Of a stretch of 64,000 nt of DNA, positions 11,108-22,229 are shown piece after piece. How positions within the stretch are numbered: the first letter of the stretch is position 1; the number at the start of each line of letters is the position of its first letter. The position numbers and the translations under genes are program-made. A model generated the notes under the pieces. The model did not search any database and was not told the origin of the DNA. It saw only the letters and a list, made by a program, of their open reading frames with translations. The stretch is from Gambelia wislizenii (lineage: Eukaryota; Chordata; Lepidosauria; Squamata; Crotaphytidae): contig JAUMIR010000001.1 of the NCBI GenBank assembly GCA_030847615.1, positions 368,458,687 to 368,522,686 of the forward strand, read 5' to 3'.

Positions 11108-12076
11108 TCAAGTCCAATAAACTTTGTTCTTCTGTGTCTTTTCTATCTTTCCCTTTCTGCTTTCTTTCCTTTCTTCTCCCTTGGGTATTGTTATCTTCCT
11201 CTTCCTCTTCACTGTCAATTTTTTCTGTGGGGGTTCTTCTTCATTCATGGTTTTCCCATTCTTATTTTCTCGGGCTAACCCAAGGTCTCTCTTATTCTTT
11301 TTAATGAACTCTTTCACTTTTTCTATTGTATTAATTTTATATCTCTCCTTTTTGAATGTAAAGTTCACTCCTTCTAATTTGTCCCAACTAAAGTTAATCT
11401 TTTCTTTCTTGAGGATCTCCACTAGGAAGGTGTAATCCTTTCTTCTTCTTAATATCCTCGTAGGGATCTCTTTCATCAAAATCAATGGTCTCCCTTCATA
11501 TTGTATTCCTTTGTTGTAGTGAACCTCTAAAATATAGTCTCTTAGTATTTTCTTGGAGCATTGTATTATTATGTCCCTTGGGAGATTTCTTTTCTTCGCA
11601 AATGTCGAGTTCAATCTATACACTCTATCCAAGCCTTCTTCCAGCTGTTCCTCCTTCCATTCTAAATTTCTAGCTAAGAGTTCTATAACTTTAGATCTAG
11701 TATCTTCATTCATTTGCTCTTTCATTCCTCTTAGCCGGACCCAGGATTCCTTCTCCCTTTGCTCCATCAACGCCAGCTGATCTCTTTGCTTCTCTAGCTC
11801 TGCATTTAGTTCTTCATTTTCTTTCTTTAAAATCCGAATATCTTCTTTCTGTTCTTTTACATCATTCTTTACTTGTACAAACAGACCATGTAGTGTATTG
11901 AATTTTGTATTTATATCTTCCAGATGAGTTCCCGTTTCTTTTCTGAACTGTCGTATTTCTTCCATAAATTTTAGCATGTATTGTGGAGCGCCTTCTTCCA
12001 ATGATCCTCTTCTACCTTGGTTACTTTCTGCTTTGGGGTCATAAGCTTTGATTCTATTTCTGGTCCCAGAGGCCAT
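11108..12076 (-). CDS. L1-B ORF1 protein: coiled-coil RNA-binding chaperone
   Basis: Intact 322-aa ORF1p. A heptad-rich coiled coil spans about residues 35-115 (EDIRILKKENEELNAELEKQ). It is followed by an RRM-like domain (about 115-200, with RLRGMKEQ and RDIIIQCSKK) and the C-terminal domain (about 200-270, with LILMKEIPTRILRRRKDYTF). The last 50 residues are a Lys/Arg-rich tail. In the L1 family this protein trimerises, binds the element RNA and is needed for mobility. The start MASGTRNRIK is the first ATG of the frame. ORF2 follows after 182 bp on the same strand. Confidence 0.94.
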   Translation of the reverse strand: MASGTRNRIKAYDPKAESNQGRRGSLEEGAPQYMLKFMEEIRQFRKETGTHLEDINTKFNTLHGLFVQVKNDVKEQKEDIRILKKENEELNAELEKQRDQLALMEQREKESWVRLRGMKEQMNEDTRSKVIELLARNLEWKEEQLEEGLDRVYRLNSTFAKKRNLPRDIIIQCSKKILRDYILEVHYNKGIQYEGRPLILMKEIPTRILRRRKDYTFLVEILKKEKINFSWDKLEGVNFTFKKERYKINTIEKVKEFIKKNKRDLGLARENKNGKTMNEEEPPQKKLTVKRKRKITIPKGEERKESRKGKIEKTQKNKVYWT

Positions 12077-12922
12077 TTTTTATTTTTTGTTTTTGTTCCT
12101 AGTCACCCTCTATTATTCCCTACCAAAAAGAAGGGAAGGAGGAGGGAGAAAAGAAAAAAAAAGAAAAAATAAAGGAGAAAAAGTCCAAAAAGGAAAAAGG
12201 AGAGAAAAAAAAGCAAAAACAAAAACAAAAGCAAAAATACAACACCACGAGTGGGGAAAAAAAAAAACCTCCACTACAGCAAAAAAAAAAAAAAAAGAGT
12301 CCAAATCCAATTTCTGTTATTTCTTTCGTCTTCTACCTTCTTCTAGAATCAAATTACTCTGTTGTCTCTCACTTTTTCCTTTTTCCAATCCTGTCTCCTT
12401 CCCCTTTTCAGCGTTTTACTTTCAGAAGTCCTTTCTTATCTCTTTCTTATCTCTTCCCATCCAACTTTCTCCTTCTTCCACAATCTCTCTCTCTCTCTTT
12501 TTAAATCTTTCTTCACTTTCACAGTCCTTCAACAACTTACAAAAACCTTCTTATATGTCATCTCTAATTTTCTCTTAGACTCCAAGTTTGTGTGTATAAA
12601 AAGGGAGGAAGAAGAGAAAAAAAATTATGTCAAAAAATAATAAAAAATGAAAAATAAAAGTGAAAACAAAAATGAAAATGAAGATATATAAAAAAAATAG
12701 GAGTGAGGAAAAAAAAGTAAAAAGAGGGAATAGAAAAATAGGAAAAAAAATAAAAAAATCAAATAATTATATCAAAAATATTCACAGCAATTAATCAACA
12801 AAAAATAAGGGGAAAAATAAGAAAAAATAGTCAAAAAGGAAAAAAGAAGAAGAAGAAAACAAAAAATATATGTATATGTATATATATATATATAGGGAAA
12901 TCTATATCAGGTGTGTGCAGGT

Positions 12923-12954
<32 letters not shown>

Positions 12955-14059
12955 TAGATTCCCCCCCCAAAAAAAAGGGGGAAGAAAGGAGAAAGAATCA
13001 ATAACTATATCAAAAAAAAATCAACAATTTCCAAGGGTGGCCAGTCTTGAATTTTTCAGGGATTCAGAAACCCAAAAATAACCCAAAAATAAACACATAC
13101 ACAATTTAGAGTACTTTAAAGTCTGTATTATCCACACCTAAGATCACCTTATTAACTAACACAGTCTGCTTGTAGTTCAATCCAGTCAGACGGCGTATTC
13201 AAGGTCACTCTTATCTTTTGCTCAGACTATGCAGTCTCTGGGTCTGTTCTCAAATTAATTTTACTCAGCAGTTAGGAGGAGATACCCTTTTAAACAAAAA
13301 TTTAATTACTCTTATTGTATTTCAAGGGTGAGGGTGAAAAGTAATAAAGCACTTAATAGGAAAAAAAAGGGAAGAAAATGCAGTTGTAAATAGTTAAAAG
13401 AAAAAGAAAAAAAATTGAAAATATAAAAATACAAAAATGAAAATATGCACACACACAAAAAGAGAAAAAGAAAAAAATGAAAAAATGAAAAAAAAATGGG
13501 TATCAAGTACCGCTAACAGAGGGGGAAAAAAATAATAAAAAAATAAAACTCAAATAAGTACTGAGCCACCAGAGCACAAAAAAAAGAGAAAAGACAAAAT
13601 CCAAAGCAAAAGGCAATAAAGAGCAATAAAGCTAACACAAAGATCACCCTCCTTCAAAAGAAATGAATCCAAATACAGAGGAAAGCTAAGTAATTAGAAA
13701 GTACTCCCCGTTTCTTTTAAACTCGTCCTTCTCTTCTCCTGTCGTTTGGGAGGCTCGGCGGCTTGTCAGCAGGGCGAGTGGAGATCCACTTCAAACTTTC
13801 AGGCGGCTGCTGCGGCCATTAAATCGCCCAGCGTGTGTCTCGCTGTTCTCCTTTCTCTCCTGCTCTCCCAGCAAGCACACACCTGGTTTTCTGCGCTATT
13901 GCAGCCACGCTCGGGGTCCCCTCGATCTCGGGGAGCCTTCCGCTGGGGTTCTCAGCTGCTACCACCCCTATTACCGCCTGAAATCTTAGTTAAGGAGCCA
14001 GAGCTCTGATCTTATGCCCTCCGCTCGCTCCGTTCCGAAACCAGAAGTCCTCAGAGGTC
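12077..14059 (-). promoter_or_regulatory. L1-B 5' UTR with CpG-rich promoter-like start
   Basis: About 2 kb upstream of ORF1. The 5'-most 320 bases (14059-13735) are GC- and CpG-rich, in sharp contrast to the rest of the L1. This is where an internal RNA polymerase II promoter would be expected. From about 13730 to 12080 the sequence is low-complexity, A-rich or T-rich by strand, with TA repeats and many homopolymers. No ORF1-like frame lies in it. Promoter function is inferred from position and composition. Confidence 0.65.
12866..12948. repeat. TA microsatellites in L1-B 5' UTR
   Basis: Two TA-rich runs separated by about 30 bases. Confidence 0.85.
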
Positions 14060-14069
14060 GTTTAAAATA
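14060..14069. repeat. Target-site duplication of L1-B, right copy
   Basis: GTTTAAAATA, identical to 6806-6815, directly next to the 5' end of L1-B. Confidence 0.85.
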
Positions 14070-16678
14070 AATTTTGGGAGAATTTAAATCCTTTTACACT
14101 AACCTATACACTGTGGAACAACCTGTCCATGACAGGTTTACGTTTGTGAAATCTCTCTCCCTGAAAAAGCTATGCCCAGAACATGTAGCAACCCTTAACA
14201 GCCCTATTTCATTGACAGATAATACTCAGTCCTTCATAACTTGCTCCTGGAAAGGCCCCCGGCCCAGATGGTTTTAATTCAGAATTTTATAAACTCCTTA
14301 AGGATGACTTAAACTCCACATGATTGACTTATACAATGAAGTGTTGGACACTTCTCATCCCCCAGATTCATGGAAGCAATCTCGTATCGTACCCATCCCG
14401 AAATCTGCACAGATCAGCTGTACTACAGCAGCTTTCCAGCCAATATCATTAATCGATCAAGACTCTAAAATTTTATCTGCCATAATGGTAAACAGAATTA
14501 ACACATTCATTTCTCCTACATAAACCTGGATCAGGTAGGATTCATTCGCAAAATGGTCAATGCCATTAGAAGGACGTTAAAAAATTATACACCATTCTAA
14601 ACTTTCCTCTCACCCAACTTTCTTGATTTCCCTCGACACCCTTAAGGTGTTCGACCATGTAAATTGGCCCTATCTTTTTGACATCCTGAATGAAATGGGT
14701 TTTGGTTCTAAATTCATTAACTACCTGGAGGGTGCATATTCTGGGTCTAATGCAGTCATTCATGTCAACAGGATGGACTCACTGCCTATTCCTCTGCAAC
14801 GGGGAACCAAGTAGGGATGCCCCTTATCCCAAATACTATTTGCCCTGGCTATTCAACCTTTAGCCGCTATGATAAGGCAGAACTCTAACATCAAAGACCC
14901 CTTGTTTAATGGGAGGGGACATAAACTGTCTCTTTATGCAGACAATTTCCTGCTTTACTTACGTGATATTGACAAGTCATTCCCCATGTTGCAACAGGGC
15001 TTGGATGACTGACAGGTATGCTGGGTTTCGGGTTAACCTCTCCAAATCTGCATTTTTCTGCCTTAATGTCTCACTTCCCTCCCAACTGAAATGGCAACAA
15101 ATTACCCAACTTTCTTTACACCCATCTGGGTTTAAATATTTGGGGATTCTGATCACAAAGGTTCTTAAACAACTGATTCCTCAGAATTATAAGCCCCTCA
15201 TGAGGTGGTTAAGATCCCGGTTGAAAATTTGGAAAACTTTTCGACTTTCCCTCTTAGGCAGAATAGCGTTGATTAAGATATTTGCCTTACCCAGATTACT
15301 ATTTCTGTTCCAGAGTATTCCTTTGTCACCCCTCTTCTTACTTCAATGTATGGAAATGAATGTTGTATGATTATGTCTTTGATGGAAAGAGACCCTAGTT
15401 CCAAGGCGAATATGGTTTACTACTCCTGACTCTGGAGGCTTAGGTGTCCCCAATTTGGAATTGTACTTTGCCACATTCCAGCTCACCCAAATTATCCCTC
15501 TCCTCCAGAAAAAATTGTCTATACCATGGGTTGTGCTGGAGCTTGATTTGAGATGTCAAATAGCCCTAAAATATTTTTTCTCAAAAACCTCCACTTATCA
15601 GCTGAGAGCTTTGGACAACCCTTTCTTTCACACATCCCTACCGGTCTGGAACAAATGGCAGCGTATCCTTGCCCCACCACCTTCCCCCATACAGCCATTT
15701 ACCCTCCACCCACTTTTCTTCAACCCTGATAAGGTGAATCAGTTTTGCCTATGGGAAGAGAGGGATGCATACAGGTTGCAAGATCTGTTCCACAATTCCA
15801 AACCAAAGACCGCAGATGAACTTCTTAGGGTTCTCTCTCCGCATGTCCCCAATTGGTTCCAACTCTGCCAGATCCAGTCTTTTTGGGAGCATCTGAGGAC
15901 TTCCAATTTTACTTTGCACTCCCTCACAGTATATGAGCAAATCTGTACGTCAACCACTTCTCCAGTGAAAGGCAGAGCTGCTCATATCTACAGATGGTTG
16001 CTTGAGGACACATTTGGGAGTAATCTAAATTTCAAAACAAGCTGGGAAAATGAGCTCCATATCCAAATACATGATGCGGAATGGCTGAAGTTATTGACAT
16101 CCCTGATTTTTAAATTTCACTTGATTGCTGTGAAGGAGACTTGCTTAAACTCCTTTATAAATGGCTTTTCACACTGATCCAGCTTGCCTGGATGACAAAA
16201 GCCGCACCCTCTACCTGCTGGAGGGGATGCTCTGCTTTGGGCACCTTCACCCATATGTGGTTAAGAGTGCCCAAGTGTTGAGAGGTTTTGGTCCTTAATC
16301 ATAGATATTATTAGTGCCATCACTGTACAACCTATAGACCTCTCCCCAGAGCTGCTCTTGCTGTCACTTTTTACTAAGTCTAATAGAAATCTTAAACATA
16401 AAAAGATTATTGTTTTCCTGCTTGCTATCTCTCAGATTGTTATTGCTAAAAATAACAAAATGCCTGCTGTGACTACTTGGTGGGACAAATTTTGGGATGT
16501 GTGGTTTATGGAGAAGCTTTCAGACATCAGCCGACACACAGTTGCCCATGCTGATTCTGAATCCTTTATTGAAAGATGGTTCCCGATAATCACATATCTT
16601 TCTAACACAGATCTTGCAATAGCACCTCCACCACATCATGGTAAGATGTGGAAGAATATCCTCCCCGACTCCCCCTGA
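14070..16678 (+). pseudogene. Tx1-like LINE ORF2, 3' part (reverse transcriptase and C-terminus)
   Basis: This continues the frame broken at 6815. The joined reading runs into GEFKSFYTNLYT (14074) as expected before an RT. RT motifs follow in several frames: a GPDGFN-like box near 14262, ISLIDQDSKILSAIM near 14440, VGFIRK near 14540, and YADN (14935-14946) where the active box would be YADD. Then come SLLGRIALIK and ALPRLLFLFQSIP (near 15255-15320), typical of the L1 superfamily thumb region. The C-terminal part is readable at 15455-16177 and 16358-16678. Many stops, frameshifts and the YADN change make it non-functional and older than L1-B. Confidence 0.8.
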
Positions 16679-16897
16679 TGTCCTTACTTTCAAGCTTTTT
16701 TATGCCATGAACTACTTTCCTGATGAATCCTATGCCCCTTCTCTCTGTGTTTGTTATGTTTTAATTTTGTTTTGTATAATTGTTTTGCCATCTATGACGC
16801 CAGTTCTGGTATTGTCCCTGTTACAAAATAAGAACTGTACAACTTGTTCTTTGTTAAATCAATAAAACTTTACTTAAACAACAACAACAACAACAAC
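16679..16897 (+). other. 3' UTR and AAC tail of Tx1-like LINE
   Basis: Non-coding end of the Tx1-like element with AATAAA near 16861 and a terminal run of AAC triplets (about 16878-16897). The tail is a microsatellite rather than poly-A. Confidence 0.65.
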
Positions 16898-17190
16898 AGG
16901 AAAACAAGGCCTGACATTGACATAACATTCCCATATGTTCATTTATATGTAAAGAAACTAATTAAAAAATAATCGCCGTACTAGAAATCAAATAATCTCA
17001 CCACAGCAGCGAAGACTGTGATCAGCTGACCCACATGCCTGGTCAGTCTGCTATCCAGGTGTTAATGGCTTATTGGCAACTTCCCTTTTAATCCATTTTT
17101 ATAAATGAATATGCTCTCTTCTCCTATCTATCCATAAAATTTCTAAGCCAGATTTGGACTGAAGAGCCTTTCAAACAGAGTTGAGATTAG
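16898..17190. other. Unassigned sequence
   Basis: AT-rich flank. I see no ORF, repeat family or structured RNA in it. Confidence 0.5.
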
Positions 17191-17290
17191 GGGCCTGTGG
17201 CCCTCCAGCTGTTGTTGGAATACATCTCTCACCATCACTTGCCATTGATCAAGCCAGGGCTAATGGAAGCTGTCATCTAACAACAGCTGA
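17191..17290. mobile_element. Short palindromic MITE
   Basis: The left arm (CCTGTGGCCCTCCAGCTGTT) has a partial inverted match in the right arm (AACAACAGCTGA). The GTGGCCCTCCAG...TTGTTGG pattern is a widespread non-autonomous DNA element type in reptiles. No target duplication is clear. Confidence 0.5.
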
Positions 17291-17344
17291 AACCAAGAAT
17301 GACATCAATCAGAGGACTACACCCCCCCCCGTAAAGTAGGGCAT

Positions 17345-17580
17345 TTAGCTAAAGTATGACAGACGTATCCACAGGGGATATGTTCCCAGACTTACTGTGG
17401 ATACTGGAAACCATGGATAATAGTGAACCCTATTAAAATGAATTACTTCCAGCCTAAACATAACATAGAGTTTTGCTGGAGGACCTAGAAGATTCCTAGG
17501 GAGAACATATTTTTTCAGACATGGGTAAGTAAATCCATGGATATGGGTCATGAGGATATGGGGGTCATACTACAGTATTC
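17345..17580. mobile_element. Probable Tigger-like MITE
   Basis: Phrases such as GTATCCACAGGGGATATGTTCC, GTGGATACTGGAAACC and the inverted AATCCATGGATATGGG resemble TcMar-Tigger non-autonomous elements. Ends are not defined. Confidence 0.4.
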
Positions 17581-19861
17581 TATTCATGTGTGTTCTAGAA
17601 AATTAAAGCATCACTCTGAAGCTGCCTCTTCAAGGGAACTTTCAGGAAACACATTCATTCTTCTGCTTCCTCTGAGTGAGACACTCAGTTAAAATTCACG
17701 TAATGTATAGTTTAGTGTTAACAATTTCACAGTGTCTTTTCTTGCTCCCAGAATATCATCTAGCAAACTATGTAATCACCCTAAAAGCAGAAGCTGACCA
17801 TCCATGGGAATTCCAAAAGCTAGTACTGTACGGGAAAACATTACTTTTTAAAAGCAGCTTTTGTATTGCCTCAAATTATGCATAATGCTCTTCCCTGTGG
17901 ACTGCACCAATAATACTGACCCAGTTTCTTCTCCCAGTTTGTTTAACCAGCGTGCATTGCAGTGATGAGTAACAGTTAAACAGCAAGCAATTAAACTACT
18001 GTACTAATTCATCTATTGTTAATATACTTGAAACAGTATTGCTATATGGGGTTTATAGTTTGTACTTTAAAGGAGCTATCCAAGGTGATAATCCCTATCC
18101 CCAATTTGGAGTTTGGACTAAATTTTGGATTAAAACCTGAAGAGAATTCTCCACCCCACCAGTCATCACTATCCAGTAGTCTTTGACTTATGTGTTGCAT
18201 GGTTCCCCCCCCCCCAGATGTCCCCTGTTGTATCAGTGACTCCTGCACCTTCCACATCATAGTGTGTGGTTCTTTTTCTGTAGCTGATTCTTGCAAGGAG
18301 CTGGACTTAATGGTCAACTCTATTTTCTCCCCATACCATCCTTGTCACTGCAAGGGATTATGGAATTTGGCAGTCTCTTTCAGTAGGATATATATGGAGT
18401 CGAAAAAAAGTATAAATAGGAAAGAAGAGAATTAAAGGTTAAGATGGTAGTCAGACAAAACACAAGGATTGCATAAAAAAAATGTATAGGCCTTGATGAA
18501 GTTTGTAACCCACTGACTGCCATGCCGCTGACATAATATGATTATATATCTATATATCTATATCTATATCTTTCTTTTGATAGTATAAGACAATCAGCAG
18601 GTAGCCCACTGAACTTTATCAGTCAGGGATTAGCAAAACTTGGCTTTCCTATCTGCCTCACTCCAGTTTGTTTGCCTCATCCAGTAAGCAGAAAATCATT
18701 TTTATTTTTTATTTTTTGTTTTGTTTTACCAGTATGAACCTCATAGTATGCTATTTGAGATGATATGCAATTTCTTCATGCATGATATGAACAGATTCCC
18801 AGCCCCGTTGCCAGAGTTATTATTACCACAGAGGCAGAGTGATGTTGGGGGGAGGGGAGAAAGATGTGGTTGATCACATAGCTTTTTGATAGAACAGGAT
18901 GAATATTCAGCATGAACATAGACCCCCACACTGAACATTTGATTACCTGTCAATGAATAAATGAATGTAAAAAAGGCTCTGTTTGTGCTCCTTCATATCC
19001 TGATTGAGGCTTTGGATCTCTCATAGCCTGTGTAGCTTCATTTCATACAGCTGCAGTCCTTGAGAACAATAGGAAATGAAATATTGAAGATTATTTTCTT
19101 GAGAATCGCTACTATTTTTTGACAAGGAAAGTAAAGAAGTTCCTTACACCTCTACCATATACTCACAGAGTCTCTTGTCTCTCCACTCCATCTTTTTGGG
19201 ATCTGTGGAAAGGGCCAAGCCAATACATTTTGCTCCCTCAGGCAAGAAACAAGCTGGTGCATATCTTCCCCTATTCCATGTACAGATGATGACTACACCG
19301 GCAAAGGGAATCTTACTCTAATACTGGTAACAATACATATTCCACCACACCTGAGAGAAGCAGGCCAGTTTAGAAGTACAGAGTAGTCTAGTTTAGTGAT
19401 GTCATGAGAAATGGTGTGTGTATGTGGGGAGGGGGAGAAGATGCTGTCATTGAAGCAACATCCAAAAACTGAGGAAATCAACTCTTCCTCAATAATGTGG
19501 TTGTGTTGAGAAAGAAGGGACTGGAGCCTATTAAAAATCTATTTTAATTATGACATTTTTTCAAATATCTCTGGTTTCAAGCTGCTGATTTTCTAATGAC
19601 TCCAACAAGAGGATTAAGCTAAATGCTTTGTTTTTGATAATGTCAAGTAAGAAGATAGGAAGGCTCTACAATAAAATGAGATGGACTCACCACCTAAGGG
19701 TTTTGTTTTTTTTTTGCATCGCTCTTAGCTTCGGCTTTCAAGGATATTTTTAATTCGATGGGTAAATAATGAAATGGCAAAACCTATGCTTAAGCCCATA
19801 AAAGTTCACTCAGCTGTTCTGAGAAGAGGCTTCCAGTTGATTCATAAACATTTGCTGCTGA
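17581..19861. other. Mostly unassigned sequence
   Basis: A TATATC microsatellite lies at about 18540-18572. An open frame of 91 codons on the - strand (18317-18042) has no recognisable domain. Otherwise nothing identified. Confidence 0.45.
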
Positions 19862-20054
19862 TGTGAAGTTGAAGGCTTTCACAGCCAGTATCCATAGATT
19901 TTCCTTGGTTTTTTTCCAGGCTGTGAGGCCGTGTTCTGGAATAGTTTCTTTCTGATGTTTCACTTGCATCTGTGGCTGGTAGGCAAAATGTCAGAAAGAA
20001 ACTTTCCCAGAACACGGCCTCACAGCCTGGAAAAAAAACCAAGGAAAATCTATT
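19862..20054. mobile_element. Penelope-like element end, fold-back pair
   Basis: Two inverted copies of the same Penelope terminus meet near 19983. The left arm reads GGCTGTGAGGCCGTGTTCTGG and the right arm AGAACACGGCCTCACAGCC. The same terminal sequence occurs at 24111-24240 and 25380-25453, where it flanks a GIY-YIG coding part. Only termini are present here. Confidence 0.7.
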
Positions 20055-20960
20055 TGTTGCTGATATTAAAACTATCTGTATGGAAAGAGCAATTTAAGGA
20101 AGAAAAGAGCCAAACTAAATACGGCAGAGTGGTTACAAATATTTCATGGGCGTTGTTTCCTTTTCCCCACACAAAGCAGAAGCTGTTAGGGGAATCTCTC
20201 TATCTCCCTTCCTATCTCTGCAATGGACATGCTGGTGAGGGGAATCAAACCTACCACTCTGCTCACTTCCCATCAATATGTTTTATTTCTTTAACCAAAT
20301 GTCTTGTCTACTTTTTTCCCACAAATTGCCAAACCATGGTTGGAAAAAGTTTTGGCCGTGGTTTAGTGAGACAACCCCAGCAATAACTTAAAAGGATATT
20401 TAAAATAAATATTTTATTACAATTATTGTATTTTTGTATAATTTTTTATTATTTTTTAAATTAATCTTTTATTAATTTTTTTTCTTTTCCAAATAGGTAT
20501 TGTGTAAATATAATGTGATTATAATGTGTTTAGATTAAGAGGAAAAATGTATTAGTGTTAGGATAGATAGTTTTATTTTTGTATTAGTAAGGAAAGAGGA
20601 AAACAATTAATATTATTTTTGTGTTGTTGTTATGGCCTTCTGCGGTCGGGTGTATTTTTCAGTAGAATGGTCTTATTCCAATAAAAAATTCCTAATCCCC
20701 CTGCCACAAAAAAAATTCCAGTACTGAAGCCAAGATGACAGAAACCTACTAAAAGCAGTGGAAAACCATGGAAATTGATGGTTTTACAAGAAAAGGCTTT
20801 TTTATGGTGCTTTACAGCTTTAATTTTTTTTTTAAGCAATATTTTAAATGATTTTAATTCATATATCAATTTAAAGCTGTTTTAATACCAGTATGAATAT
20901 TTTTAACCATATGTGTTTTTATTGTAATTCTCGCTCTTTCACAACCTGTCACTTTGGGGA
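20055..20960. other. AT-rich unassigned sequence ending in an L2-like tail
   Basis: Mostly AT-rich and without a coding frame. Bases 20910-20960 (TTTTTATTGTAATTC ... AAAGGCGGGGTAAA) resemble the 3' end of L2/CR1-type LINEs. Confidence 0.4.
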
Positions 20961-20969
20961 AAAGGCGGG

Positions 20970-21180
20970 GTAAAGTGTGAGACAGTGTAGTGGTTTGAGT
21001 GTTGGACCACAACTCTGGAGACCAGGGTTCGAATCCCCACGTAGCCATGAAAACCTACTGGGTGACCTTGAGCAAGTCACACTCTCAGCCTCAGAGGAAA
21101 GCAAACGCCCTCTGAACAAATGTTGCCAAGAAAACCCCATAAGTCAGAAATGAATTGAAGACACACAACAACATAAATAA
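20970..21180 (+). mobile_element. tRNA-derived SINE
   Basis: It has a tRNA-like head with an A-box-like TGTAGTGGTTT (20986-20996) and B box GGTTCGAATCC (21026-21036), a body with CAAGTCACACTCTCAGCCTCAGAGGAA, and a 3' end TGAAGACACACAACAACA. A similar SINE in reverse orientation is split between 42443-42502 and 43367-43572. It is not a tRNA gene, because the head continues into the conserved SINE body. Confidence 0.82.
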
Positions 21181-22153
21181 AGTGATGGCTAGATATACAT
21201 AGAAGAGTGGAGGGGTTTGTTTCCCATCTCCTTGTCTTCCCTTTGTGGAAAAAAAAAATAGACTCCCCCCACTCTGAATGACATGTGGATTGGGCAAGCA
21301 TATACCTGGGTTCTGGTTTGGTAAAGTTCAGATATGGCCCAAAGAAACCTCAGTTCAAAAGCCCTGCCTGTAGTGTATTTGCATCAAGGGACTGAATTCA
21401 GATATATATATATATATATATTTTAAAAAACCCAATATCCAGTAGCACACATTCTTGAAGTGGTAAATTCCTTCAATTTAATTTGGCTGCTTTCCCAGAG
21501 TCAGCTATCTATTCCTGCCATTTACTATAGAACTACACAAGGTAGATGTATATCTTACCATTGAACTACATCTGCTCCATGAGTCAAACAACATAGAGGA
21601 ATTCCACACAAGATCGTAAAATTAGGCCAGAGCTATTATGTTTTCCATAATACACATTTATTTTGTTTATACTGATATCCTGATTTTCATGAACAATTAG
21701 AAGTTAACAAAAATGTATACTTTAATTAATTTAGTTATAATTTAAAATGTGGGTCTTTTTATGTCCCGGTCAATTTGTGTCACAGAGCAGAGTTTCCAGA
21801 AGAATTCTGTATTGCATTTGGAATTTGTTCACATTTGCTACCAATGTCATGATGCCATGTTTTGCACTATAATGTAACAGAATTTGAAAGCAATCCAGCA
21901 TGTATTTTATATATGGCTGGGCTGCACTGCTGAGATTTAACCAGGCAGCCAGAAAAGGTCTGGTAGATCCAACTCTGAGTTGTCAATTTGCACTAGTTTC
22001 TCTGTCTCTTTCCCCCTGCCCTATGCCATGAAACCAGTCTGACTATTTTCCTGCCTCTTCTTGTGTTCATAATCTCGAATGGGCAAGGTCTAGAGGAGGT
22101 CTCCACAGTTCCATTCAAATATTTAGAAGTATGGATAATGTTAGTTCATGTGA
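21181..22153. other. Unassigned sequence
   Basis: It contains a short TA run at 21404-21421. No gene or known repeat is seen. Confidence 0.4.
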
Positions 22154-22211
22154 CAATTAAGAAGGTCATTTGACCTTCTTAATTGGGCTGACGCACAGGG
22201 CTGACGCACAG
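22154..22211. repeat. Perfect hairpin followed by a 13-bp tandem repeat
   Basis: 22154-22185 is a 15-bp perfect inverted repeat (CAATTAAGAAGGTCA) with a 2-base loop. It is followed directly by two copies of GGCTGACGCACAG (22186-22198 and 22199-22211). Confidence 0.85.
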
Positions 22212-22229
22212 GATTGAGCCTTGAATTAC

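Larger units (their letters stand above)
6816..14059 (-). mobile_element. L1-B: full-length L1 with two intact ORFs
   Basis: A complete L1 of about 7.2 kb on the - strand: 5' UTR (14059-12077), ORF1 (12076-11108), 182-bp spacer, ORF2 (10925-7152), 3' UTR (7151-6816) and a short A tail. It is flanked by the 10-bp duplication GTTTAAAATA and interrupts the frame of a Tx1-like LINE. Both ORFs lack stops and keep catalytic residues, so this is a recent insertion that may still be mobile. Whether it is transcribed cannot be seen from the sequence. Confidence 0.95.

Noticed and set aside
12048..12640. Lys- or Phe-rich open frames in the L1-B 5' UTR
   Set aside because: Low-complexity A/T-rich DNA produces them by chance.
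13801..13825. YY1 site in the L1-B promoter (GCGGCCATTAAA)
   Set aside because: The core fits only partly and its position is far from the 5' end. Too weak to annotate.
18042..18317. 91-codon - strand open frame as a gene
   Set aside because: No domain. Contains a run from poly-C and looks like chance or an unknown repeat.
20986..21036. tRNA gene
   Set aside because: A- and B-box matches belong to a SINE head. No full cloverleaf or terminator, and the SINE body follows.
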